From: JAFLCL01 sp039809495
GTDB lineage: Bacteria > Myxococcota_A > Polyangia > Polyangiales > Sandaracinaceae
Assembly (NCBI GenBank): GCA_039809495.1
Contig: JBDHVC010000001.1
Coordinates: forward strand, 1-64,000
DNA length: 64,000 bases
Direction of reading: 5' to 3'
Positions 17,717 to 25,085 of this stretch are shown one piece after another. Under the pieces are notes generated by a model. That model made no database searches. It saw only the letters and a list, made by a program, of their open reading frames with translations, and had not been told where the DNA came from. A program made the position numbers and the translations under genes. The first letter of the stretch is position 1, and the number at the start of each line of letters is the position of its first letter.

Positions 17717-18787
17717 TCAGAGCGTGTCGGGCTTGCGGCGCCCGAGGGCCTCCACGACGAGCCGCACGTCCTGCGCCCGCTCGCGCGGCATGACGAGGAG
17801 CGCGTCCTCCGTGTCGACGACGACGAGATCCTCGACGCCGAGGAGCGCGACGAGCTTGCCCGGGGCGGCTCGCACGAAGTTCCCGCGCGCGTCGAGGAAG
17901 AGCGCGTCGCCCGCGTTGTCGGCTTCGTCTCGAGGCGCGAGCTCCCACGCCGTCGTCCAGCTCCCCACGTCGGACCAGCCGAAGGCGCCGGGGACGACGC
18001 GCACGTTCGAGGCTCGCTCCATGACGCCGTGATCGATCGAGATCGACGCGAGCTCCGCGTAGGCGTGCTTCACGATCGCGTCTTCCTCGTCGCGGCTCGG
18101 CGCGTCGCGCACGCTCGAGAGCGCGCGGGCGAGCTCGGGGAGGTGCTCCTCGACCGCGCGGACGAGCGCGTCGGCGCGAAAGAAGAATTGCCCGCTGTTC
18201 CAGAGGAAGCGGCCGCTCGCGACGAACTCGCTGGCGCGCATGAGGTCGGGCTTCTCGACGAAGCGGAGCACCGGATAGGAGCCGGCCGCGCCCTCCTCGT
18301 CGCCTCGCTCGAGGTAGCCGTAGCCCGTCTCGGGGCGCGTGGGCTGGATGCCGATCGTGACGAGGGAGCCATCACGCGCGACCTCGGTCGCGCGCCGGAC
18401 GACGTCGAGGTAGGCGCGGCCGTCGCGGACGAAGTGATCGGCGGCGAGGACCGCGAGCGTCGCGTCGGGGTCGCGCCCGAGGGCGTGGTAGGCCGCCCAC
18501 GCCACGCAAGGAGCCGTGTTGCGCGCGCGCGGCTCGGCGAGGATGTTCGCGTCGGGGAGCGATGGGAGCGCTCGCCGCGTCGCCTCGACGAGGTGCTCCC
18601 CCGTCACGATGAGCGCGCGCTCGCTCGGGACGAAGGGCTCGATGCGCTGGAGCGTCGAGGCGAGCAGCGTCCGGCTCGGCTCGGCGAGGTTGAGGAATTG
18701 CTTGGGGTGCGCGCGCCGCGAGAGCGGCCAGAAGCGGGTGCCGGAGCCACCGGCCATCACCACGGCGAAGAGATGCTCGATGCTCAT
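17717..18787 (-). CDS. manC: Mannose-1-phosphate guanylyltransferase
   Basis: A 356-residue nucleotidyltransferase making GDP-mannose from mannose 1-phosphate and GTP. The nucleotide-binding signature is near the start (VMAGGSGTRFWPLSR, then HPKQFLNL), ILAEPRARNTAPCVAWAA and VLAADHFV follow, and the sugar-binding part includes GYGYLERG, RFVEKP and WNSGQFFF. It lacks the C-terminal cupin isomerase domain of bifunctional ManC enzymes, so it is the single-function type. GDP-mannose feeds surface polysaccharide and, if GDP-mannose dehydratase is present elsewhere, deoxysugars. It follows the five-gene envelope operon after 77 bases. Confidence 0.93.
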   Translation of the reverse strand: MSIEHLFAVVMAGGSGTRFWPLSRRAHPKQFLNLAEPSRTLLASTLQRIEPFVPSERALIVTGEHLVEATRRALPSLPDANILAEPRARNTAPCVAWAAYHALGRDPDATLAVLAADHFVRDGRAYLDVVRRATEVARDGSLVTIGIQPTRPETGYGYLERGDEEGAAGSYPVLRFVEKPDLMRASEFVASGRFLWNSGQFFFRADALVRAVEEHLPELARALSSVRDAPSRDEEDAIVKHAYAELASISIDHGVMERASNVRVVPGAFGWSDVGSWTTAWELAPRDEADNAGDALFLDARGNFVRAAPGKLVALLGVEDLVVVDTEDALLVMPRERAQDVRLVVEALGRRKPDTL

Positions 18788-18864
18788 CGGGGCTCGTCTC
18801 TCGAGGGTCCAGGGGCCGAGCCGCGGTCGGCTCCGCGCTCGTCGGGATCGCGGCGGATCGGGGC

Positions 18865-19878
18865 TCAGTGGATGCGGGCACCGACCTCGAGCGGCGCCTG
18901 CCAGGAGACGACGCGACCGGCGCGCGGTGCCGTCAACGTCGCGCTCAACGCGCGCGCGAGGCAAGGCTCGAAGCCGTCCTCGCCCGGGCTCGTCTTCTCC
19001 GCGACGAGCTCCGGCGTGAACGCGTCGTACGTGCCCATGTCACGCATCCGGGTCGAGTAGCGCAGGACGAGCGCGCCGCGCGCCTCGCGCTCGTGCCGGA
19101 TCTCCCAGTCCTGGATGAAACACTCCGCCATCGCGCGGTGGGCGTCGTCCGAGGCGAGCTGGGCGCGGACGTCCTCGAGCCCAGGGAGATCCTCGGCGGT
19201 GATGTGCGCCTCGAGCTCGATCGCGTCGACGGTCGGCGCCGACTGCTCCTGCGTGAAGAAGCGAGCGGCTGGCTCGTCGTCGTCGAAGAGCGCGACGTCG
19301 AGCCCTTGAAAGCGCAGGCGCGCGACGGCGCGGCGCACCTCCTCGCGGGGCGCGAAGCCGGGGAGAGAGGCGCGGAAGCACGCGTCCGCTTGAACCGCGC
19401 CCGCCTCGCGATGCTCGGGATCGGTGGCGGTGCTGAGCATGAGCGCCGCCTGCTCGCAGACGACCTCGGCCGGGACGGGCGCGTGCGTCGCCTGGAAGGC
19501 CTCGATCGCGGAGCGGTAGGTGGCGATGGCGCCGTCCCAATCGCCCGCGCTCGCGAGCGACTGCGCGGAGCTCGCGAGGATCTCCCCCGCGACGCTGGTG
19601 CGTCGGTGTCGACAGCTCGCCTCGACGCAGACCTGCTCGCTCGGGCAATCGGCGTTGCGGCCGCAGCTCGTCCCCGCTGGCAGCGCGGGCAGCTCGAGCG
19701 AGGACGAGCTCGAGCTCGACACGCCGGCTGACGCGCTCGCCTCGTCGCGGCCCTCGTGCCCGGTCGCGGAGGGCGGGGCCTCGCACGTCGAGCCGAGCGT
19801 CGCCAGCGCGAGACACGCCCACGCGACGCTCGCGGAGAGGGGGCGGCGCGAGCCGCGTCTCGAGGGCGAGGCGATCAC
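18865..19878 (-). CDS. Envelope lipoprotein with TPR-like helices
   Basis: A 337-residue protein. The GTG start overlaps the stop of the DUF3570 gene as GTGA. A signal peptide (WACLALATLGSTC) leads to a likely lipidated Cys, then a Ser-rich linker and a small Cys module (GTSCGRNADCPSEQVCVEASC). Residues ~95-180 have helical repeat character (GEILASSAQSLASAGDWDGAIATYRSAIEAF). The remainder contains a two-strand repeat (ALVLRYSTRMRDMGTYDAF) and ends in APLEVGARIH. No enzymatic motif was found. It is the last member of an overlapping envelope operon, so it likely works on the same complex. Confidence 0.7.
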   Translation of the reverse strand: MIASPSRRGSRRPLSASVAWACLALATLGSTCEAPPSATGHEGRDEASASAGVSSSSSSSLELPALPAGTSCGRNADCPSEQVCVEASCRHRRTSVAGEILASSAQSLASAGDWDGAIATYRSAIEAFQATHAPVPAEVVCEQAALMLSTATDPEHREAGAVQADACFRASLPGFAPREEVRRAVARLRFQGLDVALFDDDEPAARFFTQEQSAPTVDAIELEAHITAEDLPGLEDVRAQLASDDAHRAMAECFIQDWEIRHEREARGALVLRYSTRMRDMGTYDAFTPELVAEKTSPGEDGFEPCLARALSATLTAPRAGRVVSWQAPLEVGARIH

Positions 19879-21119
19879 ATCCGGCTCTCCAGCGTGAGGG
19901 TGAGGATCAGCGCGTCGCCGTTCGGGACGGCCGCCGTCCCATAGTGGAAGCGAGGGAACTCCGCGTGGAGCCAGTCGGCCTTGAAGAGCAGGGCGAGGCT
20001 CTGGAGGAAGCCGCCGATCGGGCCATCGGCGCCGGCCGAGAACGTGTACGAGATCGAGGCGCCCGCGAGGACGGATGACATCTCCGAGAGCTCGCGATCC
20101 CCCGTGAAATACTGGCCGCGTGGCGCGAGCGCGTAGTCGTCCGAGTAGAACGCCGCCGCCGATTGTGCGTAGTAGCGACCGCGCAGGCGGATCCGCAGCG
20201 CGCCCTCGATCACCTCCTCGACCGCGAGCTCCGCGCTGAGGGACTGGACGCCCCAGTTGTCGCGGTAGGCGCCGCCGTTGACGATCAGGGCGCCCGAGAT
20301 CGGCGCGATCCAGAGGCGCGCGCCGAGCCCCGCCGCGTACCGGAAGCGATGCTCGGGGTGGTGTTCCTGCGCGGACGAGCGGCCGAGCCAGACGCCGCGG
20401 TAGGGGTTGCTCTGGAAGCCGTCGAGCGTCTGCGCCGAGAGCGTGAGCTGGGTGACGAAGATCGGCGCCCAGACCTGAGTCCACGAGCCCTGGAAGGAAT
20501 TGATCGCGAGCTCGTGCGTCGTCAGGTCACGGCTCGTCCCGAAGCATCCGTCGGACGAGGGGAGGCGCCGGCGGTCGACCGGGTTCAGCGAGCGCGCGTG
20601 GAACACATCGCAGACCGCGTCCCAGCCATGGGCGTAGGAGATGTCGAAGGTCGTGTTCCGCTGGAAGAGGTCCGCTCGCGCGCCGAGCGTCAGCGCGTGC
20701 GAGACATAGTCGTCCTCGAACCCGTAGGCGTAGCCGGCGCGGATCGAGCCGAGCTCGCTCCGGAGCTCGAAGCCGCCGTTGAAGACGTTGCGCATGTCCT
20801 CGAGCTGCGTCGCCGTGGTCACGACGTCGGGCTGGGTGCCCGGCGCGTCGACGACCGCGACGCTCGCGCCCGTGACGATGTCCGCGTCCCAGCCGAGGCG
20901 GATCGTCAGATCGTCGATGGGGTCGTAGGAGGCGCGCACCGCAGGCGCGACGACGGTCATGTTGAGCGGACCGCCCCCCTCGAGGAAGAGCGTCGCCCCG
21001 ACGTCGACCGAGCCGCCATCGGCGCGGACGCCGGCGACGAGCAGAGACAGCGCCGCGATCGGGCAGAGCGCCGTGGCGCTCCCCGCGAAGCCGCGCGAAC
21101 CGTTCAATTGCAGCCGCAT
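19875..21119 (-). CDS. DUF3570 outer-membrane beta-barrel protein
   Basis: A 414-residue protein with a signal peptide and alternating beta-strand pattern through its length, ending in LILTLTLESRM. It matches the DUF3570 type by its order of features: DVGATLFLEGGG, RLGWDADIVTGAS, the TQLEDMRNVFNGGFE segment, DLFQRNTTFDISYAHGWD, and a C-terminal FKADWLHAEFPRFHYG. It is predicted to sit in the outer membrane. DUF3570 and DUF4266 genes are usually neighbours, as here. The function is unknown. Its start codon overlaps the end of the DUF4266 gene by 16 bases, and its stop overlaps the next gene by four. Confidence 0.85.
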   Translation of the reverse strand: MRLQLNGSRGFAGSATALCPIAALSLLVAGVRADGGSVDVGATLFLEGGGPLNMTVVAPAVRASYDPIDDLTIRLGWDADIVTGASVAVVDAPGTQPDVVTTATQLEDMRNVFNGGFELRSELGSIRAGYAYGFEDDYVSHALTLGARADLFQRNTTFDISYAHGWDAVCDVFHARSLNPVDRRRLPSSDGCFGTSRDLTTHELAINSFQGSWTQVWAPIFVTQLTLSAQTLDGFQSNPYRGVWLGRSSAQEHHPEHRFRYAAGLGARLWIAPISGALIVNGGAYRDNWGVQSLSAELAVEEVIEGALRIRLRGRYYAQSAAAFYSDDYALAPRGQYFTGDRELSEMSSVLAGASISYTFSAGADGPIGGFLQSLALLFKADWLHAEFPRFHYGTAAVPNGDALILTLTLESRM

Positions 21120-21319
21120 CCGCCCCCGGCGCTCGCGTTCGCGCCGAGCGCGCCCTCGCGGTTCGAAAGGATGTGGTCCTCCTGGGCCTGCGCCTCGCCT
21201 CCGCCGAAGGTCATCGCGGGGTCGGCGAGCGTCTCGCGCTGCTCGGGGCGGACGAAGACGCAGGCCTGCGCGAGCAGGCTCGCGCCGATCGCGATGACGA
21301 CGACGAGCCGCGGGGCCAT
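21104..21319 (-). CDS. DUF4266 small lipoprotein
   Basis: A 71-residue lipoprotein of the DUF4266 type. Signal peptide (RLVVVIAIGASLLAQAC) leads to a lipidated Cys, then VRPEQRETLADPAMTF, a His residue (EDHILSNREGALGANAS), and the diagnostic C-terminus GGGCGCN. The chosen ATG lies ten bases after the stop of the upstream barrel gene; an in-frame ATG 11 codons earlier would overlap that gene. The terminal Cys-Gly-Cys could bind a metal or form a disulfide, but that is inference. It is a regular partner of DUF3570. Confidence 0.88.
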   Translation of the reverse strand: MAPRLVVVIAIGASLLAQACVFVRPEQRETLADPAMTFGGGEAQAQEDHILSNREGALGANASAGGGCGCN

Positions 21320-21329
21320 CCCGCGTCGA

Positions 21330-22139
21330 TCAGAAGAAGACCGTGAGCCCACCGGTCACCTCCTCTTGCTCCGAGAAGACGTTCTCGTCGAAGAGCACCC
21401 ACGCGCGCGCCTCGAGGCGGAGCGTGATGCGGTAACGAAACCCGATGCGCAGCCCTCCGCCCGCGTACATCGCACCCCGAAACCCCGCTTGAAGGAGGAA
21501 GGCGTCGGCGTTGGGGTCGGAGCGGACCACGCCCCCACCGGCGGCCAAGAACGGGACCACGGGAGAGCTCGGGAAGATGTTGACGAGGCCGCCGAGCGTC
21601 CCGAAGAAGACCCGCCCGGCCGGACCGACGGACGCCGCGAGCGTCGCCTCGATCGCGAATTCCGGCGCCCAATTGATCGCGGGGCGGATCGCCATGAAGC
21701 CGCTCTGGACCCCGTGCTCGTCGATCCCGAGCACGCCGAACGAGAAGGCGATCTCGCCCGTCGCGTGGGGGAGCGCGGGGGGCGCGAAGACGTCCGAGGG
21801 AGCGCCCGATCCCCCCTCGTCCGGGCCGAGCTCGTGCGCGTAGACGGTGTCGCCCGGGACGTAGGCCTGCGTTCCGTCGGGCAGCTCGACGCGGAACCAG
21901 TAGGCGTTGGCGCCTCGCTCCGTGATGCGGAAGACGTCGCCTCGCGATCCGACCCAGACGCGCCGGAAGCTGGCGCCCGGCCCGCTGCGCAGGTCGACCC
22001 GATCGACGATGACGCGAGCGTAGACGCCGCTCGGGGCCTCGTCCGCGTCGTCGGCGCGCGCGCTCGTCGGCGCGAGCAGCGCGGCGAGCGCGTGCGCGAG
22101 CCCGGCGACGAGGAGGAGCCGCACGAGCGCGCCCCTCAC
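21330..22139 (-). CDS. SH3-domain plus beta-barrel envelope protein
   Basis: A 269-residue exported protein. A signal peptide ends near SARADD. Residues ~38-100 look like a bacterial SH3 domain (YARVIVDRVDLRSGPGASFRRVWVGSRGDVFRI, ...WFRVELPDGTQAYVPGDTV), a fold that often binds peptidoglycan or peptides. The rest has strand-turn repeats of an outer-membrane beta-barrel (AFSFGVLGIDEHGV, GFMAIRPAINWAPEFAIEATLAAS, to a final TGGLTVFF ending in aromatic residues). The GTG start overlaps the previous stop by four bases. A link from outer membrane to cell wall is plausible; nothing more can be said. Confidence 0.7.
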   Translation of the reverse strand: MRGALVRLLLVAGLAHALAALLAPTSARADDADEAPSGVYARVIVDRVDLRSGPGASFRRVWVGSRGDVFRITERGANAYWFRVELPDGTQAYVPGDTVYAHELGPDEGGSGAPSDVFAPPALPHATGEIAFSFGVLGIDEHGVQSGFMAIRPAINWAPEFAIEATLAASVGPAGRVFFGTLGGLVNIFPSSPVVPFLAAGGGVVRSDPNADAFLLQAGFRGAMYAGGGLRIGFRYRITLRLEARAWVLFDENVFSEQEEVTGGLTVFF

Positions 22140-22606
22140 GGCTCGCCCTCGATCCAGCTCGCGATGAGATCCGACTCCGCGGAGCTCGCGGGGAAGACGA
22201 CGCAGGGGTGGGTGTCGGCCCCGACCGGGCGCCTCCAGAACGGCGACGACATCGCGTCCGAGCCGAGGAAGAGCGAGACGGCGTTGAAGTCATCGTGGAG
22301 AGCCGGATCGATCGGGCCGCTCGGGACGCCGTCGCTGCACGTCGGGAGCGTGATCGTCCGGCTCAGCCGGAACGAGGAGGTCGAGCCGTGACAATTCGTG
22401 TCGGGGCACGCCGCGGTGCCGCCCGTGGCGCACGAGTGAGCGACGAGGATGTCGGGCGCGACCTCGCAGTAGAACCGATCCTCGTCCACGCGGATGTTCG
22501 GCGGGATGATGTTCTCTCCGAGCTCGATGGTCCCACAGCCGCCCGAGCCGAGCGCGAGCGACACGGCGACGAGGCCACCTACACCCAGCCGGTGCGCGGA
22601 GGTCAT
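22136..22606 (-). CDS. Lipoprotein with CX4CH motif, cytochrome-like remnant
   Basis: A 156-residue lipoprotein (signal ending GSGGC). The mature protein contains CPDTNCHGS, a CX4CH spacing rather than the CX2CH of c-type haem sites, and the second half (LFLGSDAMSSPFWRRPVGADTHPCVVFP... LIASWIEGEP) has the plan of the atypical haem domains that end in a His/Gly segment and a final helix with a Trp-Ile. Whether it binds haem is uncertain. The ATG was preferred over an upstream TTG. It is the first gene of a five-gene run that overlaps by GTGA or a few bases, giving the lead for the operon's role, possibly redox. Confidence 0.6.
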   Translation of the reverse strand: MTSAHRLGVGGLVAVSLALGSGGCGTIELGENIIPPNIRVDEDRFYCEVAPDILVAHSCATGGTAACPDTNCHGSTSSFRLSRTITLPTCSDGVPSGPIDPALHDDFNAVSLFLGSDAMSSPFWRRPVGADTHPCVVFPASSAESDLIASWIEGEP

Positions 22607-22727
22607 AGACCGCGAGCCTGCCAAACGGCGCTCGAAAAGGTCAACGCGAAACGAGGCTCGCCGCTCCGGGCCGCGAAACGCCCCGCGCGGGCTCGCGGCG
22701 TCGTGGCTCGGCTCCTATGCTCGCCAG

Positions 22728-23831
22728 ATGACGAGCGATCGAAGGGTTCGAGCCATCGACGTCGACGATCTCGCGGCGCGCGCGGGGGTCTCGCGGGAGG
22801 CGACCGCGCTCCTCGCGGCGAGCGAGGTCCTCGATCTCCACGTCGAGAGCTTCATCCCGTCCCGCCTCTGGGGCTACGATCTCGCGCGCTCGCACGCTCA
22901 CTCCGTCCCGTTCGGCCGCTTCTTCGGCCACCTCGACATCCCGCGCGCGCTCGCGGGGGGGCTGACCGGGGCGATGTGGTCGATCGCCACGAACATCGCG
23001 GCGCCGCGCCCTCAGCGCGCGAGCCGGCTCGAGCAGAACCTCCTCGCGCTCCGCGCGACGCTCGAGCGGGATCCGCGCGTCGCCGTGGTCACCGATCCCC
23101 GCGCGTATCGCGAAGCTCGAGCCGCGGGTCGACACGCGGCGCTGCTCGCGGTCCAGGGCGGGAACGCCTTCGAGCGAAGCGACGAGCGCGGCGAGATCGT
23201 GTGCGACGCCTCCGACCCGACGCGCACCGTCACCCGCGTGACGCTCGTGCACCTCTCGAATTCGATCCTCGGGGGCACGTCGAGCCCGCTTCGTCTGGGG
23301 AGCCCGCGCGGGCTGACGGAGCAGGGGCGCCGGATGGTCCGCTCGCTCGATCGAGCCCGCGTCTTCGTCGATCTCGCTCACGTCTCCGAGCCGGGGTTCT
23401 GGGACGCGCTCGAGGCTCACGACCCGACGCTCCCCGTGATCGTCACCCACACCGGGATGCGAGCGGTCCACGACATGTGGCGCAACCTCGACGATCGGCA
23501 GGCCAAGGCGGTCGCGGACACGGGCGGCGTCATCGGCGTGATCTTCCACGCGGACTTCCTCGGCCCTCGCTTCGGCGCGCGCGCGGCGCGGAGCGGCCGC
23601 GCCGTGATCGCTCACCTCGAGGCCGTGATCCGCGCGGCGGGAGAGGACGCCGCGGCGATCGGGAGCGACTACGACGGATTCATCGTCCCGCCCCGAGACC
23701 TCCGGGACGGCGAGCTCGCGTACGCGCGGCTCGTTCAATTCATGCTCGAGGCGCGGTGGCCCGAGGCGCGGATCCGCCGGGTCCTCGGCGAGAATTTCTT
23801 GCGCTCCTGGGAGCGCCTGCGCCCCGGCTGA
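22728..23831 (+). CDS. M19 (renal dipeptidase-type) family protein, altered metal site
   Basis: A 367-residue TIM-barrel protein of the membrane dipeptidase family. Landmarks are DLHVESFIPSRLWGYDL (first metal site, where HxD is expected and HxE is found), AVQGGNAF (where the bridging Glu of EGG is replaced by Gln), VDLAHVSE, VIVTHTGMRAVHDMWRNLDD, TGGVIGVIFHADF and AIGSDYDGF. The two later His ligands and the Asp are kept. With two of the five metal-site residues changed, it may bind metals differently or have lost dipeptidase activity. No signal peptide is seen, so it is likely cytosolic. It is divergent from the envelope operon by 121 bases. Confidence 0.85.
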   Translation: MTSDRRVRAIDVDDLAARAGVSREATALLAASEVLDLHVESFIPSRLWGYDLARSHAHSVPFGRFFGHLDIPRALAGGLTGAMWSIATNIAAPRPQRASRLEQNLLALRATLERDPRVAVVTDPRAYREARAAGRHAALLAVQGGNAFERSDERGEIVCDASDPTRTVTRVTLVHLSNSILGGTSSPLRLGSPRGLTEQGRRMVRSLDRARVFVDLAHVSEPGFWDALEAHDPTLPVIVTHTGMRAVHDMWRNLDDRQAKAVADTGGVIGVIFHADFLGPRFGARAARSGRAVIAHLEAVIRAAGEDAAAIGSDYDGFIVPPRDLRDGELAYARLVQFMLEARWPEARIRRVLGENFLRSWERLRPG

Positions 23832-23931
23832 CGCCGCGCATCGCGCGACGGGGCGAGCCCGAGCGCGGGCGCGCGCGCGCCGTGAGGAGGCTCGAGGCAA
23901 CGAGGGGGATCGGGGCCCGAGAAGGGGCGTC

Positions 23932-24246
23932 ATGACCGACGGCCTGCGCCCCCTCGCCCCGAGCGTCCCCTCGAGCCCGCTCGCTCCGACCCGTCCCCTC
24001 GACGCGCTCGCGCCTCCTTCCTCCTCGAGCTTTCGCGACGCGCTCCACGCGGCGGCGCGGGACGCAGCCGCCCGGGAGGCCGCGATCGATCGCGTGCTCA
24101 CGCGGCGCGGCGCGCCGCTCTCGCCCGAGCAGCTCCTCGCGCTCCAGGCGACGGTGCAAAGGCACAGCCGCGAGGTCGAGCTCGCGGCGAAGCTCGTCGA
24201 CAAGCTGACGGGCGCCGTGCGACAGGTGCTGACGTCTCAGCAGTGA
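23932..24246 (+). CDS. Type III secretion inner-rod-like small protein (EscI/YscI/HrpB type)
   Basis: A 104-residue protein. Its first 35 residues are Pro/Ser-rich and disordered. The C-terminal ~50 residues form two amphipathic helices (APLSPEQLLALQATVQRHS and REVELAAKLVDKLTGAVRQVLTSQQ) with the LLALQ and AAKLVDK-TGAVxQ patterns seen in inner-rod proteins of type III systems, which are short helical export substrates. No other secretion apparatus gene lies nearby. It converges on a FliA-type sigma gene, separated by only 12 bases, so a shared physiological context is possible. Confidence is moderate, since such short helical proteins can resemble each other. Confidence 0.5.
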   Translation: MTDGLRPLAPSVPSSPLAPTRPLDALAPPSSSSFRDALHAAARDAAAREAAIDRVLTRRGAPLSPEQLLALQATVQRHSREVELAAKLVDKLTGAVRQVLTSQQ

Positions 24247-24258
24247 CGGCGCGCGTCG

Positions 24259-24945
24259 TCAGTCGCGCGACAGGGTCTCGCGCAGCATCCCGAGCGCCTT
24301 GGTGTGGATGCGGCTCGCCCAGGACTTCGAGACCCCGAGCTCCTTCGCGATGTCGTCGAGCAAGCGCTCCTCGAAGTACATGCCACGAACGACGATCGCC
24401 TCGCGCTCGGGCAAGAGGCTCAAGGCCGCGCGCAGCCGCTCTCGCTCACCGTGACGAACGAGCGCCTCGTCGGGCTGCTCGACCTCCGCGTCCTGGCCGA
24501 GCGAGGCGATGACGAAGGAGGCCGTCAGTCGGCCGAGCACGTCGTCGATCGCTTGGACGGTCTGCTCGACGTCCTTGCGCGCCTCGGGGCTCGCCGCCCG
24601 CGTCGCCGCCGCTTGCTCGAGGATGTCGTCCGCGGCCTCGGCGAACTTGCGCGCCTGGTGCGCGCGCCGCGAGAGGTACGCCATCTTGCGCACCCCATCG
24701 ATGATCGCGCCGCGGACGCGGTAGTAGGCGAACGTGTTGAACTGCACGCCGCGGCTCGCGTCGTAGCGCTGCTTCGCCTCGAGCAGCCCCTGGTAGCCCC
24801 ACGCGAGGAGATCGGCGATGTCGGTCGTCAGATCGAACTCGTTCCTCACGCGGAGCGCGATGCTGCGGACGAAGCCGTCGTACTCGGCTACGAAGGCGTC
24901 GTCGGCTGCCTTCGTCGCGGGGCGCTCGGTCTCTTCGGGCGGCAT
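24259..24945 (-). CDS. FliA/WhiG-type sigma factor
   Basis: A 228-residue sigma-70 family factor lacking region 1. Region 2 is clear (LLAWGYQGLLEAKQRYDASRGVQFNTFAYYRVRGAIIDGVRK), where the last part is the -10 recognition helix. Region 3 follows (AHQARKFAEAADDILEQAAA), and region 4 carries the -35-binding helix-turn-helix (LLDDIAKELGVSKSWASRIHTKALGMLR). FliA-type factors direct flagellar, late-secretion or sporulation genes elsewhere. It is preceded by a gene for an alpha/beta hydrolase on the opposite strand, divergent. Its regulon cannot be read here, though the adjacent rod-like gene is a candidate. Confidence 0.9.
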   Translation of the reverse strand: MPPEETERPATKAADDAFVAEYDGFVRSIALRVRNEFDLTTDIADLLAWGYQGLLEAKQRYDASRGVQFNTFAYYRVRGAIIDGVRKMAYLSRRAHQARKFAEAADDILEQAAATRAASPEARKDVEQTVQAIDDVLGRLTASFVIASLGQDAEVEQPDEALVRHGERERLRAALSLLPEREAIVVRGMYFEERLLDDIAKELGVSKSWASRIHTKALGMLRETLSRD

Positions 24946-25085
24946 GCGAAGGGGCTACACGCGCCGGTCGGGGGCCGTCAAGCCCGAGTCCTCACGACGC
25001 TCCTCATGAGGCTCCGCGCGCCGCGGCGGCGCTGGCTCGCGCCCTCGCGCATCCCTTTCGGGCGCGACGCCGGTATCCTCGCCGG

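Noticed and set aside
16532..19060. Long + strand frame of over 800 codons
   Set aside because: It is antisense to ald, manC and the lipoprotein, all of which have clear family motifs; Arg/His/Asp-rich composition is a shadow of GC-rich codons.
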